NCBI GenBank assembly: GCA_963717475.1
Contig: OY970337.1
Coordinates: 1,054,001 to 1,118,000 of the forward strand
From: AC-32 sp963717475
Lineage (GTDB): Bacteria; Actinomycetota; Thermoleophilia; Gaiellales; Gaiellaceae
Length of the DNA stretch: 64,000 nt
Direction: 5' to 3'
Below the pieces are notes generated by a model. It was not told the origin of the DNA. It saw nothing but the letters and a program-made list of their open reading frames with translations, and made no database searches. Each line of letters begins with the position of its first letter. The stretch's first letter is position 1. Positions 1 through 8,160 of the stretch are shown piece by piece. Position numbers and translations under genes: made by a program.

Positions 1-598
1 GCGTCGCGTCGAGGACGCCCGGCTCGTCGAGCGCTCCCGTCGGGCACGCCTCGATGCAGAGCGTGCAGGAGCCGCAGTCGGCGTCGAGCGGCGGCGTGGG
101 CTCGAGCTCGACGTCGGTGACGAGCGTCCCGAGGACGACCCACGAGCCGTAGCGGCGCGTGATCAGCATCGTGTTCTTGCCGTAGAAGCCGACGCCCGAG
201 CGGGCGGCAGCCTCGCGGTCGACGTGCTGGTTCGCGTCGACGAGCACGCGGTAGCGGCCGCCCAGGCTGCGCCCGAGCTCGTCCAGCCGCTCGCGCAGCT
301 GCGAGTAGGCGTCGAACCACGTGTAGCGGGGCAGGCGCCCATGTCCCGGCGGCGGGTCCTCGCCCTCGCGCCAGTAGCAGAGTGCCGCCGAGACCACCGT
401 GCGCGCGCCTTCCAGCAGCTCCTCGGGATGACACGAGACCTCCGGACGGGCCATCGTGAAGCGCATGTCGGCGAACAGGCCGCGCGCCCGCCGCTCGCGG
501 ATGTGCCGCTCGGTTTCCTCGTACGCACTCGCGGGCGCGGCCCCGACCACGTCGAGACCGAGCTCCTCGGCGAGCTCTTGCAGCCGGACCGCCTGCAT
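1..598 (-). CDS. queG: Epoxyqueuosine reductase QueG, C-terminus cut by window edge
   Basis: Cobalamin- and 4Fe-4S-dependent enzyme that makes queuosine from epoxyqueuosine in tRNA. About 199 N-terminal residues are visible. Family signatures include RSGVGFYGKNTMLI, a stretch ending GTLVTDVELEP, and the ferredoxin motif CGSCTLCIEACPTGAL near the window edge. The reading continues to base 1 without a stop. I chose the ATG at 598 because a -10-like CAGAAT (minus strand, 611-606) lies 7 nt upstream, matching the leaderless pattern used across this window; an in-frame ATG at 607 would start inside that box. The gene is divergent from the oxidoreductase at 617, leaving only 18 bp between starts. 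Confidence 0.9.
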   Translation of the reverse strand, partial: MQAVRLQELAEELGLDVVGAAPASAYEETERHIRERRARGLFADMRFTMARPEVSCHPEELLEGARTVVSAALCYWREGEDPPPGHGRLPRYTWFDAYSQLRERLDELGRSLGGRYRVLVDANQHVDREAAARSGVGFYGKNTMLITRRYGSWVVLGTLVTDVELEPTPPLDADCGSCTLCIEACPTGALDEPGVLDAT

Positions 599-604
599 AT
601 GGGA

Positions 605-611
605 CATTCTG
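605..611. promoter_or_regulatory. Shared divergent -10 region between queG and the MDR gene
   Basis: The heptamer CATTCTG reads as CATTCT on plus (605-610, 6 nt before the ATG at 617) and as CAGAAT on minus (611-606, 7 nt before the ATG at 598). The two putative -10 boxes overlap by five bases, so one opened region could serve both directions. Neither gene has room for a ribosome-binding site. Confidence 0.5.
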
Positions 612-616
612 CCCGC

Positions 617-1639
617 ATGAAGGCGGTACGCATCCACGAGGACGGCGGGCCCGAGGTCCTCCGCTACGAGGACGCGCCCGAGCCCGAGCCCAAGCCGGGC
701 GACGTGCTCGTCCGTCTGCGCGCCGCGTCGCTCAACCATCTGGACCTCTGGATCCGCAAGGGCCTACCTTCGGTGCCGAAGCCGCGGATCCTGGGGGCGG
801 ACGGCGCGGGCATTCGCGAGGACACCGGCGAGGCGGTCGTGATCAACCCGGGAATCGAGCACGGCGCGAAGATCACGGTCGTCGGCGAGCACATGGACGG
901 CACGCACGCCGAGCTCGTCGCGGTCCCGGAGCAGAACGTCTATCCGCTTCCGGAGGGCGTCTCGTTCGAGGAAGCCGCGGCTTTCCCGCTCGTCTTCGAG
1001 ACCGCGTACCGGATGCTCGTCACCAAGGCGGGGCTGCGCGAAGGCGAGTGGGTTCTGCTCTGGGGGATCGGGAGCGGCGTTGCCACTGCAGGGCTGGCGA
1101 TCGCGAAGGCGCTGGGAGCGCGCGCGCTCGTCACCTCCTCGAGCGACGAGAAGCTCGAGCGGGCACGCGAGCTGGGCGCGGACGCGACGGTCAACCACGC
1201 GACGGGCGACGTGCGCGCCGCGGTGAAGGAGGCGACCGGCGGCGAAGGCGTGGACGTGGTGCTGGAGCACGTCGGCGAGGCGACCTGGGCGACGTCGCTC
1301 GCGGTCGCGAAGCCGGCGGGCCGGATCGCGGTCTGCGGGGCGACGAGCGGGCCCAACCCGCCCGCTTCGCTCCATCGGATCTGGTGGAAGCAGCTGACGA
1401 TCTACGGCTCGACGATGGGCACGAAGGAGGACTTCGAGGGCGCGTACGAGCTGGTCGCCTCGGGCCGCGCGCGGCCGGTGATCGACACCGTCCTGCCGCT
1501 CGAGGAGGCCCGCGCCGCCCACGAGCGGATGGAAGCCGGCGAGCAGTTCGGCAAGATCGTTCTCACGCATCACGTGAGCTGGAACGGGACGCTCGTCAGG
1601 ATCACGCGGGGCTCGAACAGCAGCAGCCGCTTCAGGTAG
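617..1639 (+). CDS. Zinc-type/quinone oxidoreductase of the MDR superfamily
   Basis: 340-residue medium-chain dehydrogenase/reductase that probably uses NAD(P)H on an alcohol, aldehyde or quinone. The GroES-like half starts MKAVRIHEDGGPEVLRYED. The Rossmann half has a dinucleotide loop near GIGSGVATAGLAIAKALGA and ends in the family's EQFGKIVLT. No full structural-zinc cysteine cluster is visible, which favours the quinone-oxidoreductase type. The last ~23 residues past GKIVLT lie inside the 3' end of the convergent transporter gene (70 bp overlap) and look like read-through rather than a conserved domain. Substrate is unknown. Confidence 0.8.
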   Translation: MKAVRIHEDGGPEVLRYEDAPEPEPKPGDVLVRLRAASLNHLDLWIRKGLPSVPKPRILGADGAGIREDTGEAVVINPGIEHGAKITVVGEHMDGTHAELVAVPEQNVYPLPEGVSFEEAAAFPLVFETAYRMLVTKAGLREGEWVLLWGIGSGVATAGLAIAKALGARALVTSSSDEKLERARELGADATVNHATGDVRAAVKEATGGEGVDVVLEHVGEATWATSLAVAKPAGRIAVCGATSGPNPPASLHRIWWKQLTIYGSTMGTKEDFEGAYELVASGRARPVIDTVLPLEEARAAHERMEAGEQFGKIVLTHHVSWNGTLVRITRGSNSSSRFR

Positions 1640-3846
1640 AGCGCGCGCTGGTTGTGCAGTAGTCGGTCGGTGCCGCGCGCGACGAGCTCCGGCATGACCA
1701 CGACGGCGACGGCGTCCGGGTCGTCGGTGATTCGGCGCAGGTACGTGAGCAGCCCGCCGCCGATGTCGCGGTACGGCGCCTCGACCACGTCGAGCGGGAG
1801 CCCCGTCGGGAATCGCTGCCAGTCGCGCTCGATCCGCCGCGCGTCGCCGTCGTCGAACGCGAACGAGACGGCCTTCGTCTCGCGGAACCCAAGCGACCGC
1901 GCGTAGAGCAGGGCTCTGAGGGAGGCTGCGTGGACGTCGGCGACCGGGACGACACAGACGGCGCGGCTCGGCTCCACGGGCTCGATGCCTCCGGCCCGAA
2001 CGAGCCGTGGGACATCCGTGACCGCAATGTCCGGCTCGCGCAGCAACCGCAGCTTCAGGCGAAAGGTCGTCCGGCGCATGACCGCCGACACGAGAGACGG
2101 CGCGCGGAACAGCTCCGGGACGACCACGGTCACGAACCGGCCCTCGCCGTGCGGGAAATGCCAGACGTACTCGAGCATCGCGTCGAGCGGCTCGTGCTCC
2201 TTGGTGAGCACCTCGAGCCGCGGGCTGCCGTCGGTCCACTCGAAGAAGCGCGGCCCGATCCCCGGGTCGCTCCCGGGAAACGGGACATGCACCGCCTGGA
2301 ACGAGCCGTCCGAGATCGTGTTCGCGTACCAGAGCGCCTCGCGCGTGGCGTCGTCGAGCCGCTCGACGTAGAGGATGACCGTGTTCTCGATCTCCCGGCT
2401 CGCGAGCACCGCGTGCGCCTTCGCGCGGAGACGCCGCGCGACCGCCCGGTAATGCCGCCGCACGGCGTAGAACCCCACGATCATGACCGGGATCGCGACG
2501 ATCACCATCCACGCGCCCGCGGCGAACTTCGTGGCGATCACGATCACGGCGACCACGAAGGTCGCAGCGGCGCCGATGCCGTTCAGGAGCGCGCTCCAGC
2601 GCCACCCCGGCCGGCGCGTCCGCAGCCAGTAACGCACCATTCCCGCCTGGGCGAGCGTGAACGCCGTGAAGACGCCGATCACGTAGAGGTGGATCAGCGA
2701 GTTCACATTCGCGCCGAAGGCGACGATCAGGCCCGACGCCGCGGCGGTCAGGACGAGGATCCCGTTCGAGTAGGCGAGCCGGTCGCCGAGGTTCACGAAC
2801 TGGCGGGGCAGGAAGCTGTCGCGGGCGAGGAGCGCCGCCAGCCGCGGGAAGCCCTGGTACGACGTGTTCGCGGCGAGCACGAGGATCGCAAGCGTGAACG
2901 CCTGGACGAGGTAGAAGACGGCCGAGCCCGGCGAGCCGGCCGGGAAGGTCGTGCGCGCGACCTGTGAGAGCACAGACGCGGTCCCGCTCGGGCGCGCGTC
3001 CATCTTCACCGCCAGGTACGACACCCCGAGGAAGAGCGTCACCGCCGAGCCCGCCATCAGCAGGAGGGTCGTCGCAGCATTTCTCGCCTGCGGGCGGCGG
3101 AACGCCGTCACCCCGTTCGAGATCGACTCCACGCCGGTGAGCGCCGCCGAGCCTGACGCGAACGCCTTCAGGAGGACGAAGAGGCCGATCGCGCCGGCGC
3201 CGACCGGAAGCGGGTGGGGCACGCTCGCGGTCGGGCAGGTTCCCACCGTGCACTTGGCGACGCCCACGCCGAGGGTGACGTACATCACCGCGAGGAAGGC
3301 GTACGTCGGGAACGCGAACATCAGGCCCGCCTCGCGGACGCCGCGCAGATTCCCCACCGTCAGGACGACGATGCAGCCGAGCGAGAGCAGCACGCGATGC
3401 GCGCCGAGCGACGGCGCCGCGGAGGTCAGAGCGAAGACCCCCGCCGCGACCGAGACGGCGACGGTGAGGATGTAGTCGGTCAGCAACGCGGCGCCGGCCA
3501 GGAGCGCCGGCAGGACGCCGAGGTTCTCTCGCGCGAACACGTACGAGCCGCCGCTCGTGCCCTCGTAGGCCTTGATCCCTTGGCTGTACGAAATCGCGAC
3601 GATCAGGAGCAGCGCCGAGATCGCGACCGAGATCGGCAGCACGTAGTGCCGCGAGGCGAGCGAAACCGCGACCAGCACGGCGAGCGCTGCCTCCGTGGCG
3701 TACGCGACCGAGGAGATCGGGTCCGAGGCGAAGATCGGCAGCGCCAGCGCCTTCGAGAGGAGCGTGTCGTCGAGCTCGTGAGTGGCCCGCGGCCGCCCGA
3801 TCAGGCGGCGCTTCGCGCCTCCGAGAACCCCGAGCGCCGAGCTCAT
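1570..3846 (-). CDS. KimA-type APC-family potassium transporter with cytosolic tail
   Basis: 758 residues. The first ~480 form about 12 membrane segments and closely resemble Bacillus subtilis KimA (YdaO), a high-affinity K+/H+ symporter: early ASDPISSVAYATE, GTSGGSYVFARENLG, LLTDYILTVAVSVAAG, and FASGSAALTGVESISNG. The C-terminal ~270 residues are soluble and carry UspA-like alternating strands and helices. The start overlaps the upstream UspA gene by 4 bp (ATGA), implying translational coupling. Neighbours are a KdpD/KdpE-like two-component pair, which supports a potassium role. A general amino-acid permease is the alternative, but KimA similarity is strong. Confidence 0.8.
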   Translation of the reverse strand: MSSALGVLGGAKRRLIGRPRATHELDDTLLSKALALPIFASDPISSVAYATEAALAVLVAVSLASRHYVLPISVAISALLLIVAISYSQGIKAYEGTSGGSYVFARENLGVLPALLAGAALLTDYILTVAVSVAAGVFALTSAAPSLGAHRVLLSLGCIVVLTVGNLRGVREAGLMFAFPTYAFLAVMYVTLGVGVAKCTVGTCPTASVPHPLPVGAGAIGLFVLLKAFASGSAALTGVESISNGVTAFRRPQARNAATTLLLMAGSAVTLFLGVSYLAVKMDARPSGTASVLSQVARTTFPAGSPGSAVFYLVQAFTLAILVLAANTSYQGFPRLAALLARDSFLPRQFVNLGDRLAYSNGILVLTAAASGLIVAFGANVNSLIHLYVIGVFTAFTLAQAGMVRYWLRTRRPGWRWSALLNGIGAAATFVVAVIVIATKFAAGAWMVIVAIPVMIVGFYAVRRHYRAVARRLRAKAHAVLASREIENTVILYVERLDDATREALWYANTISDGSFQAVHVPFPGSDPGIGPRFFEWTDGSPRLEVLTKEHEPLDAMLEYVWHFPHGEGRFVTVVVPELFRAPSLVSAVMRRTTFRLKLRLLREPDIAVTDVPRLVRAGGIEPVEPSRAVCVVPVADVHAASLRALLYARSLGFRETKAVSFAFDDGDARRIERDWQRFPTGLPLDVVEAPYRDIGGGLLTYLRRITDDPDAVAVVVMPELVARGTDRLLHNQRALYLKRLLLFEPRVILTSVPFQLT

Positions 3847-4310
3847 GGCGCCGGCGGCGCGGCGACGAGGACGCGACAGGGCGCGTGCTTCAGGACGTAG
3901 TCGACCGTCTTGCCGAAGACCTTCCGGCGCCGCTCGCCGGCCCGCGGAGCTCTCAGCACCACGACGTCCGCGTCGGCGGCGTGCGTCTCCTCGACAATCG
4001 CCTCGCCTGCCTCTCGGGCGCGCACCAGCCGTGTATGTACGCGCACTCCTCGACGCTCCGCGAGCGCCCGAGCTTCTTCGAGCACCGACCTCGCGGCCCT
4101 TTCCTCGTCGAGCATGTGGCAGTCGAGCGGCAGCTGCGGAGGGATCTCGATCACGTGAACGGCGGTGATCGTGGAGCCGTCGTCCGCTGCGATCTCGGCC
4201 GCCAGCTCCATCGCGGTCTCGGACTCGACCTCGGCAGTCAGCGGAACGACAAGGTGCCGGTACGAGAACCCGGGTCGCCGGGAGGGACTTCGAAAAGCCG
4301 GTACGGCCAC
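3843..4310 (-). CDS. Universal stress protein (UspA family)
   Basis: 155 residues, single Usp domain: HLVVPLTAEVESETAMELA near residue 20, a middle AVHVIEIPP strand, and ADVVVLRAPRAG followed by a KTVDYVLKHAPCRVLVA terminus. The consensus ATP loop G-2x-G-9x-G is only partly kept (AGERRRKVFGKTVD). The GTG start sits 6 nt after TAGCGT (minus strand 4322-4317), a leaderless promoter. It is coupled to the KimA-like gene. Family members bind nucleotides and modulate transporters or sensors; regulation of the transporter is my inference. Confidence 0.8.
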   Translation of the reverse strand: MAVPAFRSPSRRPGFSYRHLVVPLTAEVESETAMELAAEIAADDGSTITAVHVIEIPPQLPLDCHMLDEERAARSVLEEARALAERRGVRVHTRLVRAREAGEAIVEETHAADADVVVLRAPRAGERRRKVFGKTVDYVLKHAPCRVLVAAPPAP

Positions 4311-4366
4311 GGATTCACGCTAGCCACGGCCTGCTCAGGGCCGCCTCAAAAGAGGGGCCTACCGGC

Positions 4367-5062
4367 TCAAGAGCTGCTCAAGACCGGATTGACCAGCCGG
4401 TAGCCGACGCCCGGCTCCGTCAGCAGGTAGCGCGGCCGGGCCGGATCGGGCTCGATCTTGCGGCGGAGCTGCGAGACGTAGACGTGCAGGTAGTGCGACT
4501 CGTCGCCGTAGGCCGGGCCCCAGACCTCGCGCAGCAACGCCGGGTGCGTCAAGAGCTTGCCCTCGTTCTGCGCCAGCACGCGCAGGAGCGCGAACTCGTG
4601 CGGCGTCAGCTGGACCGCGCGGCCGTCCACGGTCACGAGGCGCTTGTCGAGGTCGATCGCGAGGTCGCCAAGCTCGAGCACCGGCCCGCCCGCAGGCGCG
4701 GCCCGTCGCAGCGCGGCCCGCAGCCGCGCGAGCAGCTCGTCGACGCCGAAGGGCTTCTCGACGTAATCGTCGGCGCCCGCGTCGAGCGCGGCGACCTTCT
4801 CGCGCTCCTCGCCGACGACGGAGAGCAGGAGCACCGGTGCGGTCGACCAGCGGCGCAGCTCACGGCAGACGTCGGTCCCGCGGCCGTCGGGCAGGACGAG
4901 ATCGAGGATGACCGCGTCCGGTGGGCGCAGAGCGGCCGTAGCGAGAGCGTCCGCCGCAGTCGACGCGGTGTCGACGTCGTAGCCCGCGCCGCGCAGGTTG
5001 GTCTGCAGCGCCCGCAGGATCTGCGGCTCGTCGTCGACCACGAGCACGCGGACCTTGCTCAT
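4367..5062 (-). CDS. KdpE-like OmpR-family response regulator
   Basis: 231 residues. N-terminal receiver (VLVVDDEPQILRALQ; phosphoacceptor Asp in DAVILDLVLPDGRG; Lys in DYVEKPFGVDEL) is followed by a winged-helix DNA-binding domain with LTPHEFALLRVLAQNEGKLL and RYLLTEPGVGYRL, both typical of KdpE. The start overlaps the kinase stop by 4 bp. No kdpFABC genes are in the window, so its target may be the adjacent KimA-like transporter, whose genes lie immediately downstream on the same strand. Confidence 0.85.
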   Translation of the reverse strand: MSKVRVLVVDDEPQILRALQTNLRGAGYDVDTASTAADALATAALRPPDAVILDLVLPDGRGTDVCRELRRWSTAPVLLLSVVGEEREKVAALDAGADDYVEKPFGVDELLARLRAALRRAAPAGGPVLELGDLAIDLDKRLVTVDGRAVQLTPHEFALLRVLAQNEGKLLTHPALLREVWGPAYGDESHYLHVYVSQLRRKIEPDPARPRYLLTEPGVGYRLVNPVLSSS

Positions 5063-6105
5063 GCGCGGACCTTTGCGGGCGCCGTCGCGCCGGGGATCGC
5101 GAGCACGAACGACGCGCCCGAGCCCGGCCTCGGCACTGCCCACAGGCGGCACCCGTTCGCCTCCGCGAACCCGCGCGCGATCGCGAGGCCGAGACCCGTC
5201 CCGCGCCGAGCGGCCGCTCCCTGCTCGAAGGGCTCGAAGATCCGTTCGAGGTCGTCGTCGGCGAGCCCGGGCCCGCGGTCGTCGGTGCGGACATGCACCT
5301 CGTCGCCCGCGACCGCGACGGTCACGTCGACGGGGTCCGACGGCGACGACAGGCGCAGCGCGTTCTCGATCACGTTCGCGAGCGCGCGCTCGAGCTGGGC
5401 CGCGTCCACGCGGACGGGCGGCGCGCCGCCTGCGAGCCGGACGCGCACCCGGTCGGCCTCGGGGCCGAGAGTCTCGAGCGCCCGGGAGACGAGCTCGTCC
5501 ACGGCCCACAGCTCCGGCCGCGGCTGCGCGGCGCCGGCCTCCAGCCGCGAGAGATCGAGCAGGTTCGCGACCAGGCGCTCGAGGCGGGCGGTTTCGAGCC
5601 GGATCGTCTCGAGCAGCGCGGCGCGGTCCTCGTCGTCCAGGTCGAGCGACGAGCTCTCGAGACCGCCCGAAGCCGCGCGGATCGCGGTGAGGGGCGAGCG
5701 GAGGTCGTGGCTGACCGCGTGGAGGACGGCGGTCTTGACCGCGTCGCTTCGCCGGAGGGCCTCCGCGTCCGCCGCCGCGATCGCGCGCCGCCGCGCAACG
5801 GCAGCGAGCTCGCTGACGACCACGGCGGTCACGAGGTAGACGGCCAGCGCGACCCAGTTCTCCGAGTCCGTGAGCGCGAACGTGTGCAGCGGCGGCAGGA
5901 AGAAGAAGTTGAACGCGAGCATGCTCGCGACCGACACGGCGAGCGCGTACGCGAGCCCGTAGAAGACGGCGACGGGCAGCACCGCGAACAGGTAGAGCCC
6001 GCCGAGACTGAGCACCGGGGCGACCTGGCTGAGCCCGTAGACCGCTGCGGTGACGACGGCCACGGCCGCCGCGCTCAGCGCCAGCCGGGCTGCGTGCGTC
6101 TTCAT
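5059..6105 (-). CDS. Sensor histidine kinase, KdpD-like but lacking the KdpD N-terminal domain
   Basis: 348 residues from the ATG at 6105. A DUF4118-like block of four membrane helices (AVYGLSQVAPVLSLGGLYLF to LAVYLVTAVVVSELA) is followed by HisKA (HAVSHDLRSPLTAI; His is the phosphoacceptor) and an HATPase (NVIENALRLSS, DRGPGL, GTGLGLAIARGFAEANG). Classical KdpD has ~380 extra N-terminal residues with the KdpD and Usp domains; here they are absent, while a free Usp gene lies 0.7 kb downstream. Probably senses potassium or turgor and phosphorylates the coupled regulator. Confidence 0.8.
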   Translation of the reverse strand: MKTHAARLALSAAAVAVVTAAVYGLSQVAPVLSLGGLYLFAVLPVAVFYGLAYALAVSVASMLAFNFFFLPPLHTFALTDSENWVALAVYLVTAVVVSELAAVARRRAIAAADAEALRRSDAVKTAVLHAVSHDLRSPLTAIRAASGGLESSSLDLDDEDRAALLETIRLETARLERLVANLLDLSRLEAGAAQPRPELWAVDELVSRALETLGPEADRVRVRLAGGAPPVRVDAAQLERALANVIENALRLSSPSDPVDVTVAVAGDEVHVRTDDRGPGLADDDLERIFEPFEQGAAARRGTGLGLAIARGFAEANGCRLWAVPRPGSGASFVLAIPGATAPAKVRA

Positions 6106-6125
6106 GTCCTGAGGATACGCCTGCG

Positions 6126-6347
6126 CTAGAGGTGCGCCACGCGGCGCTTCTCGAGACGCTCCTCGAAGCAACGCTGGAGATAGTCCCCCGCGAGCTTCGG
6201 CAGCAACCGGGGCGCCGGCGGTGGCTTCGGCCTGACGATCACCTCCGCCGCGCGCTCGCCGTGGCAGCGCGCGTAGGCCTCGGCCTCGTCGTAGACCGGC
6301 TGGTCGGGCCGGCGTCGAAGCCAGCGCCAGAACCGCGCGAAAAGCAT
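6126..6347 (-). CDS. Small hypothetical protein
   Basis: 73 residues, basic, starting MLFARFWRWLRRRPDQPVYD, with no membrane segment and no recognised domain. The central part RCHGERAAEVIVRPKPPPAP is proline-rich. It lies 20 bp upstream of the kinase gene on the same strand and could be transcribed with it. A TAGGAC box 7 nt before the ATG fits the local leaderless layout weakly. Function unknown. Confidence 0.5.
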   Translation of the reverse strand: MLFARFWRWLRRRPDQPVYDEAEAYARCHGERAAEVIVRPKPPPAPRLLPKLAGDYLQRCFEERLEKRRVAHL

Positions 6348-6380
6348 TGCGCAGGTCCTACCACGTTCGAGGTACGTGTA

Positions 6381-6818
6381 CTAGCTGAGCTCGAACAGAA
6401 GCTCTTCGACGTCGTTTGTATGACGGCCCACCTCGACGAATCCGCACTTCTCGAGAACCCGGATCGAGCCCGTGTTGCTCGCCGCGACCCACGCGTGCAA
6501 CGGGCGTTCGGTCACCTCGGCGGTGAGCTCCTGAAGCGCGCGCGTCGCCAGGCCTTTGCCCCAGAACTTGCGGCCGACCCAGTAGCCGACGTGCCGGCGG
6601 CCGTCCTGCGGCCAGCAGCCGATGTTCCCGGCCACCTCGTCCCCGTCGACGATCGTCCTCTGGATGAGCGAGTCGTCGGCGAGGAGGCGGCGCCAGTGCG
6701 CGTAGAAGCTCTCGCGGTCGCGCGCGGGAAAGACCGCCATCTCGTTCGCCTCGGGCTCGCGCTGGAACTCGAAGAATGCGTCGAGATCGCTCTCGACGAC
6801 GGCGCGGAGGAGCGCCAC
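6381..6818 (-). CDS. GNAT acetyltransferase, RimJ/RimL-like
   Basis: 145 residues. The GNAT core is visible: VAGNIGCWPQDGRRHVGYWV (beta 3-4), the acetyl-CoA loop region GRKFWGKGLATRALQEL, and the C-terminal AASNTGSIRVLEKCGFVEVG typical of RimJ/RimL enzymes that acetylate N-termini or small amines. The GTG start directly follows the stop of the upstream DUF59 gene (TAAGTG), so the two are likely co-translated. Substrate unknown. Confidence 0.8.
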   Translation of the reverse strand: MALLRAVVESDLDAFFEFQREPEANEMAVFPARDRESFYAHWRRLLADDSLIQRTIVDGDEVAGNIGCWPQDGRRHVGYWVGRKFWGKGLATRALQELTAEVTERPLHAWVAASNTGSIRVLEKCGFVEVGRHTNDVEELLFELS

Positions 6819-7118
6819 TTACCCGAAGCCGAGGATGAACTTCGCGTCTTCGGACATCTTGTCCGGCGTCCACGGCGGGTCCCAGGTCAGCTCGGTCTCG
6901 ACCTGTTCGACCCCCGGCAGCGAAGCTGCGACCTCCTCGATCGACTGCTGAATCAGCGGCCCGGCGGGGCATCCCATCGAGGTGAGGCTGTACTTGATGT
7001 GCACCCGCGGCTCGGCGACCTCGACGTCGTAGAGCAGGCCGAGCTCGACGATGTCCATCCCGAGCTCGGGGTCCTCGACGCTTCGCAGCGCCTCGATCAC
7101 GTCATCACGCGTCGGCAT
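6819..7118 (-). CDS. MIP18/DUF59-type iron-sulfur assembly factor
   Basis: 99 residues covering the whole DUF59 domain: VIEALRSVEDPELGMDIVEL at the start, the conserved Cys in LTSMGCPAGPLI, and ELTWDPPWTPDKMSEDAK at the end, as in SufT/PaaD-like proteins. These help mature or target Fe-S clusters. No suf genes are adjacent. It is 28 bp downstream of glpX on the same strand and may be the tail of that operon. Confidence 0.85.
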   Translation of the reverse strand: MPTRDDVIEALRSVEDPELGMDIVELGLLYDVEVAEPRVHIKYSLTSMGCPAGPLIQQSIEEVAASLPGVEQVETELTWDPPWTPDKMSEDAKFILGFG

Positions 7119-7146
7119 CAGCCGGTCCAGGGTATCGCGGCGCGGC

Positions 7147-8160
7147 CTAGTAGCGCGGCAGGCGGACTTCCTCGCGGCGTTCTCTCGCGAAGAAGTGGAT
7201 GCCGTCCACGAAACGCACCCAGTTGCAGCGCGTGCACATGACGAGCGAGTGGGTCCACGCGCTGTCGGCCTGGAAGCGGACGCCGCGCAGCAGGTCGCCG
7301 TTCGAGACGCCGGTCGCGACCACGATCACCTCGCCGGCCGCGAGGTCGTCCAGCGTGAAGATCCGCTCGAGGTCCTCCACTCCGGTCTCCTGCGCCGCCG
7401 CGACCTCGGTTCGCGACGTCGGCCAGAGCTGCGCCTGAAGACCGCCGCCGAGGCAGCGCAGGGCTGCCGCCGAGAGGACCGCCTGGCGCGTCCCGCCGAT
7501 CCCGATCGCGAGGTGGTCGTTCGTCCCGCGCACGGCGGCCGAGATCGCGGCGGTCACGTCTCCGTCCTGGATCAGCTTGATGCGCGCGCCCGCGTTGCGG
7601 ATCTCCTCGATCAGGTCGTGGTGCCGAGGGCGGTCGAGGACGATCGTCGTGATGTCGTTCACCATTCGCTCGAACGACTCGGCGATCGCGCGGACGTTGT
7701 CGCCGACGGGCTTGCGCAGGTCGATCGCGTCGCGCGCGCGAGGGCCGACCGCCATCTTGCGCATGTACATGTCCGGCAGCGTCTGGAACGAGCCGGGCTC
7801 GCCGACCGCGACCATCGACATCGCGCCGTAACCGCCGCGCGCGACGACCCCGCGGCCCTCGAGCGGGTCGAGCGCGAGGTCGACCTCGGTCCCTCCCGCG
7901 CCGACCGTCTGGCCGGGCGCGAGGTGGTCGGCGTCACCGCCCGCGCCGATCACGATCCGGCCGTCGATGGGCAGCTGCTCGATTGCCAGCCGCATCGCGG
8001 TCGCCGCGTCGTCCTCGGCCGCCTGCTGGTCGGCGCGCCCGAGCCAGCGCGCCCCGGCGAGCGCGGCCCGCTCGGTGACGCGCGCGTAGCTCTCGCAGAG
8101 GCAGAACCGGCCCTCGTGGCCTGCGCCTTCGACCTGCGTCTCCGGCTCGGTCTGCGTCAT
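7147..8160 (-). CDS. glpX: Class II fructose-1,6-bisphosphatase GlpX
   Basis: 337 residues, normal for GlpX. Family motifs: AALAGARWLGRADQQAAEDDAATAMR near residue 35 (kept here in short form), the metal site DPLEGRGVVARG, IGIGGTRQAVLSAAALRCLGG, and a C-terminal VATGVSNGDLLRGV. It catalyses the committed gluconeogenic step to fructose 6-phosphate. The start overlaps the stop of the 2-phosphoglycerate kinase gene by 4 bp, so it is translationally coupled to a phosphoglycerate-derivative pathway, an unusual context for GlpX. Confidence 0.9.
   Translation of the reverse strand: MTQTEPETQVEGAGHEGRFCLCESYARVTERAALAGARWLGRADQQAAEDDAATAMRLAIEQLPIDGRIVIGAGGDADHLAPGQTVGAGGTEVDLALDPLEGRGVVARGGYGAMSMVAVGEPGSFQTLPDMYMRKMAVGPRARDAIDLRKPVGDNVRAIAESFERMVNDITTIVLDRPRHHDLIEEIRNAGARIKLIQDGDVTAAISAAVRGTNDHLAIGIGGTRQAVLSAAALRCLGGGLQAQLWPTSRTEVAAAQETGVEDLERIFTLDDLAAGEVIVVATGVSNGDLLRGVRFQADSAWTHSLVMCTRCNWVRFVDGIHFFARERREEVRLPRY

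Noticed and set aside
764..3253. Very long open frames antisense to known genes, such as those over the transporter (1.6-3.8 kb), the phosphate operon (9.1-13.7 kb) and the cyclase (19.4-21.9 kb)
   Set aside because: High GC makes long shadow frames; their products are Arg/Ala/Gly-rich without domains, while the opposite strand has clear protein families.
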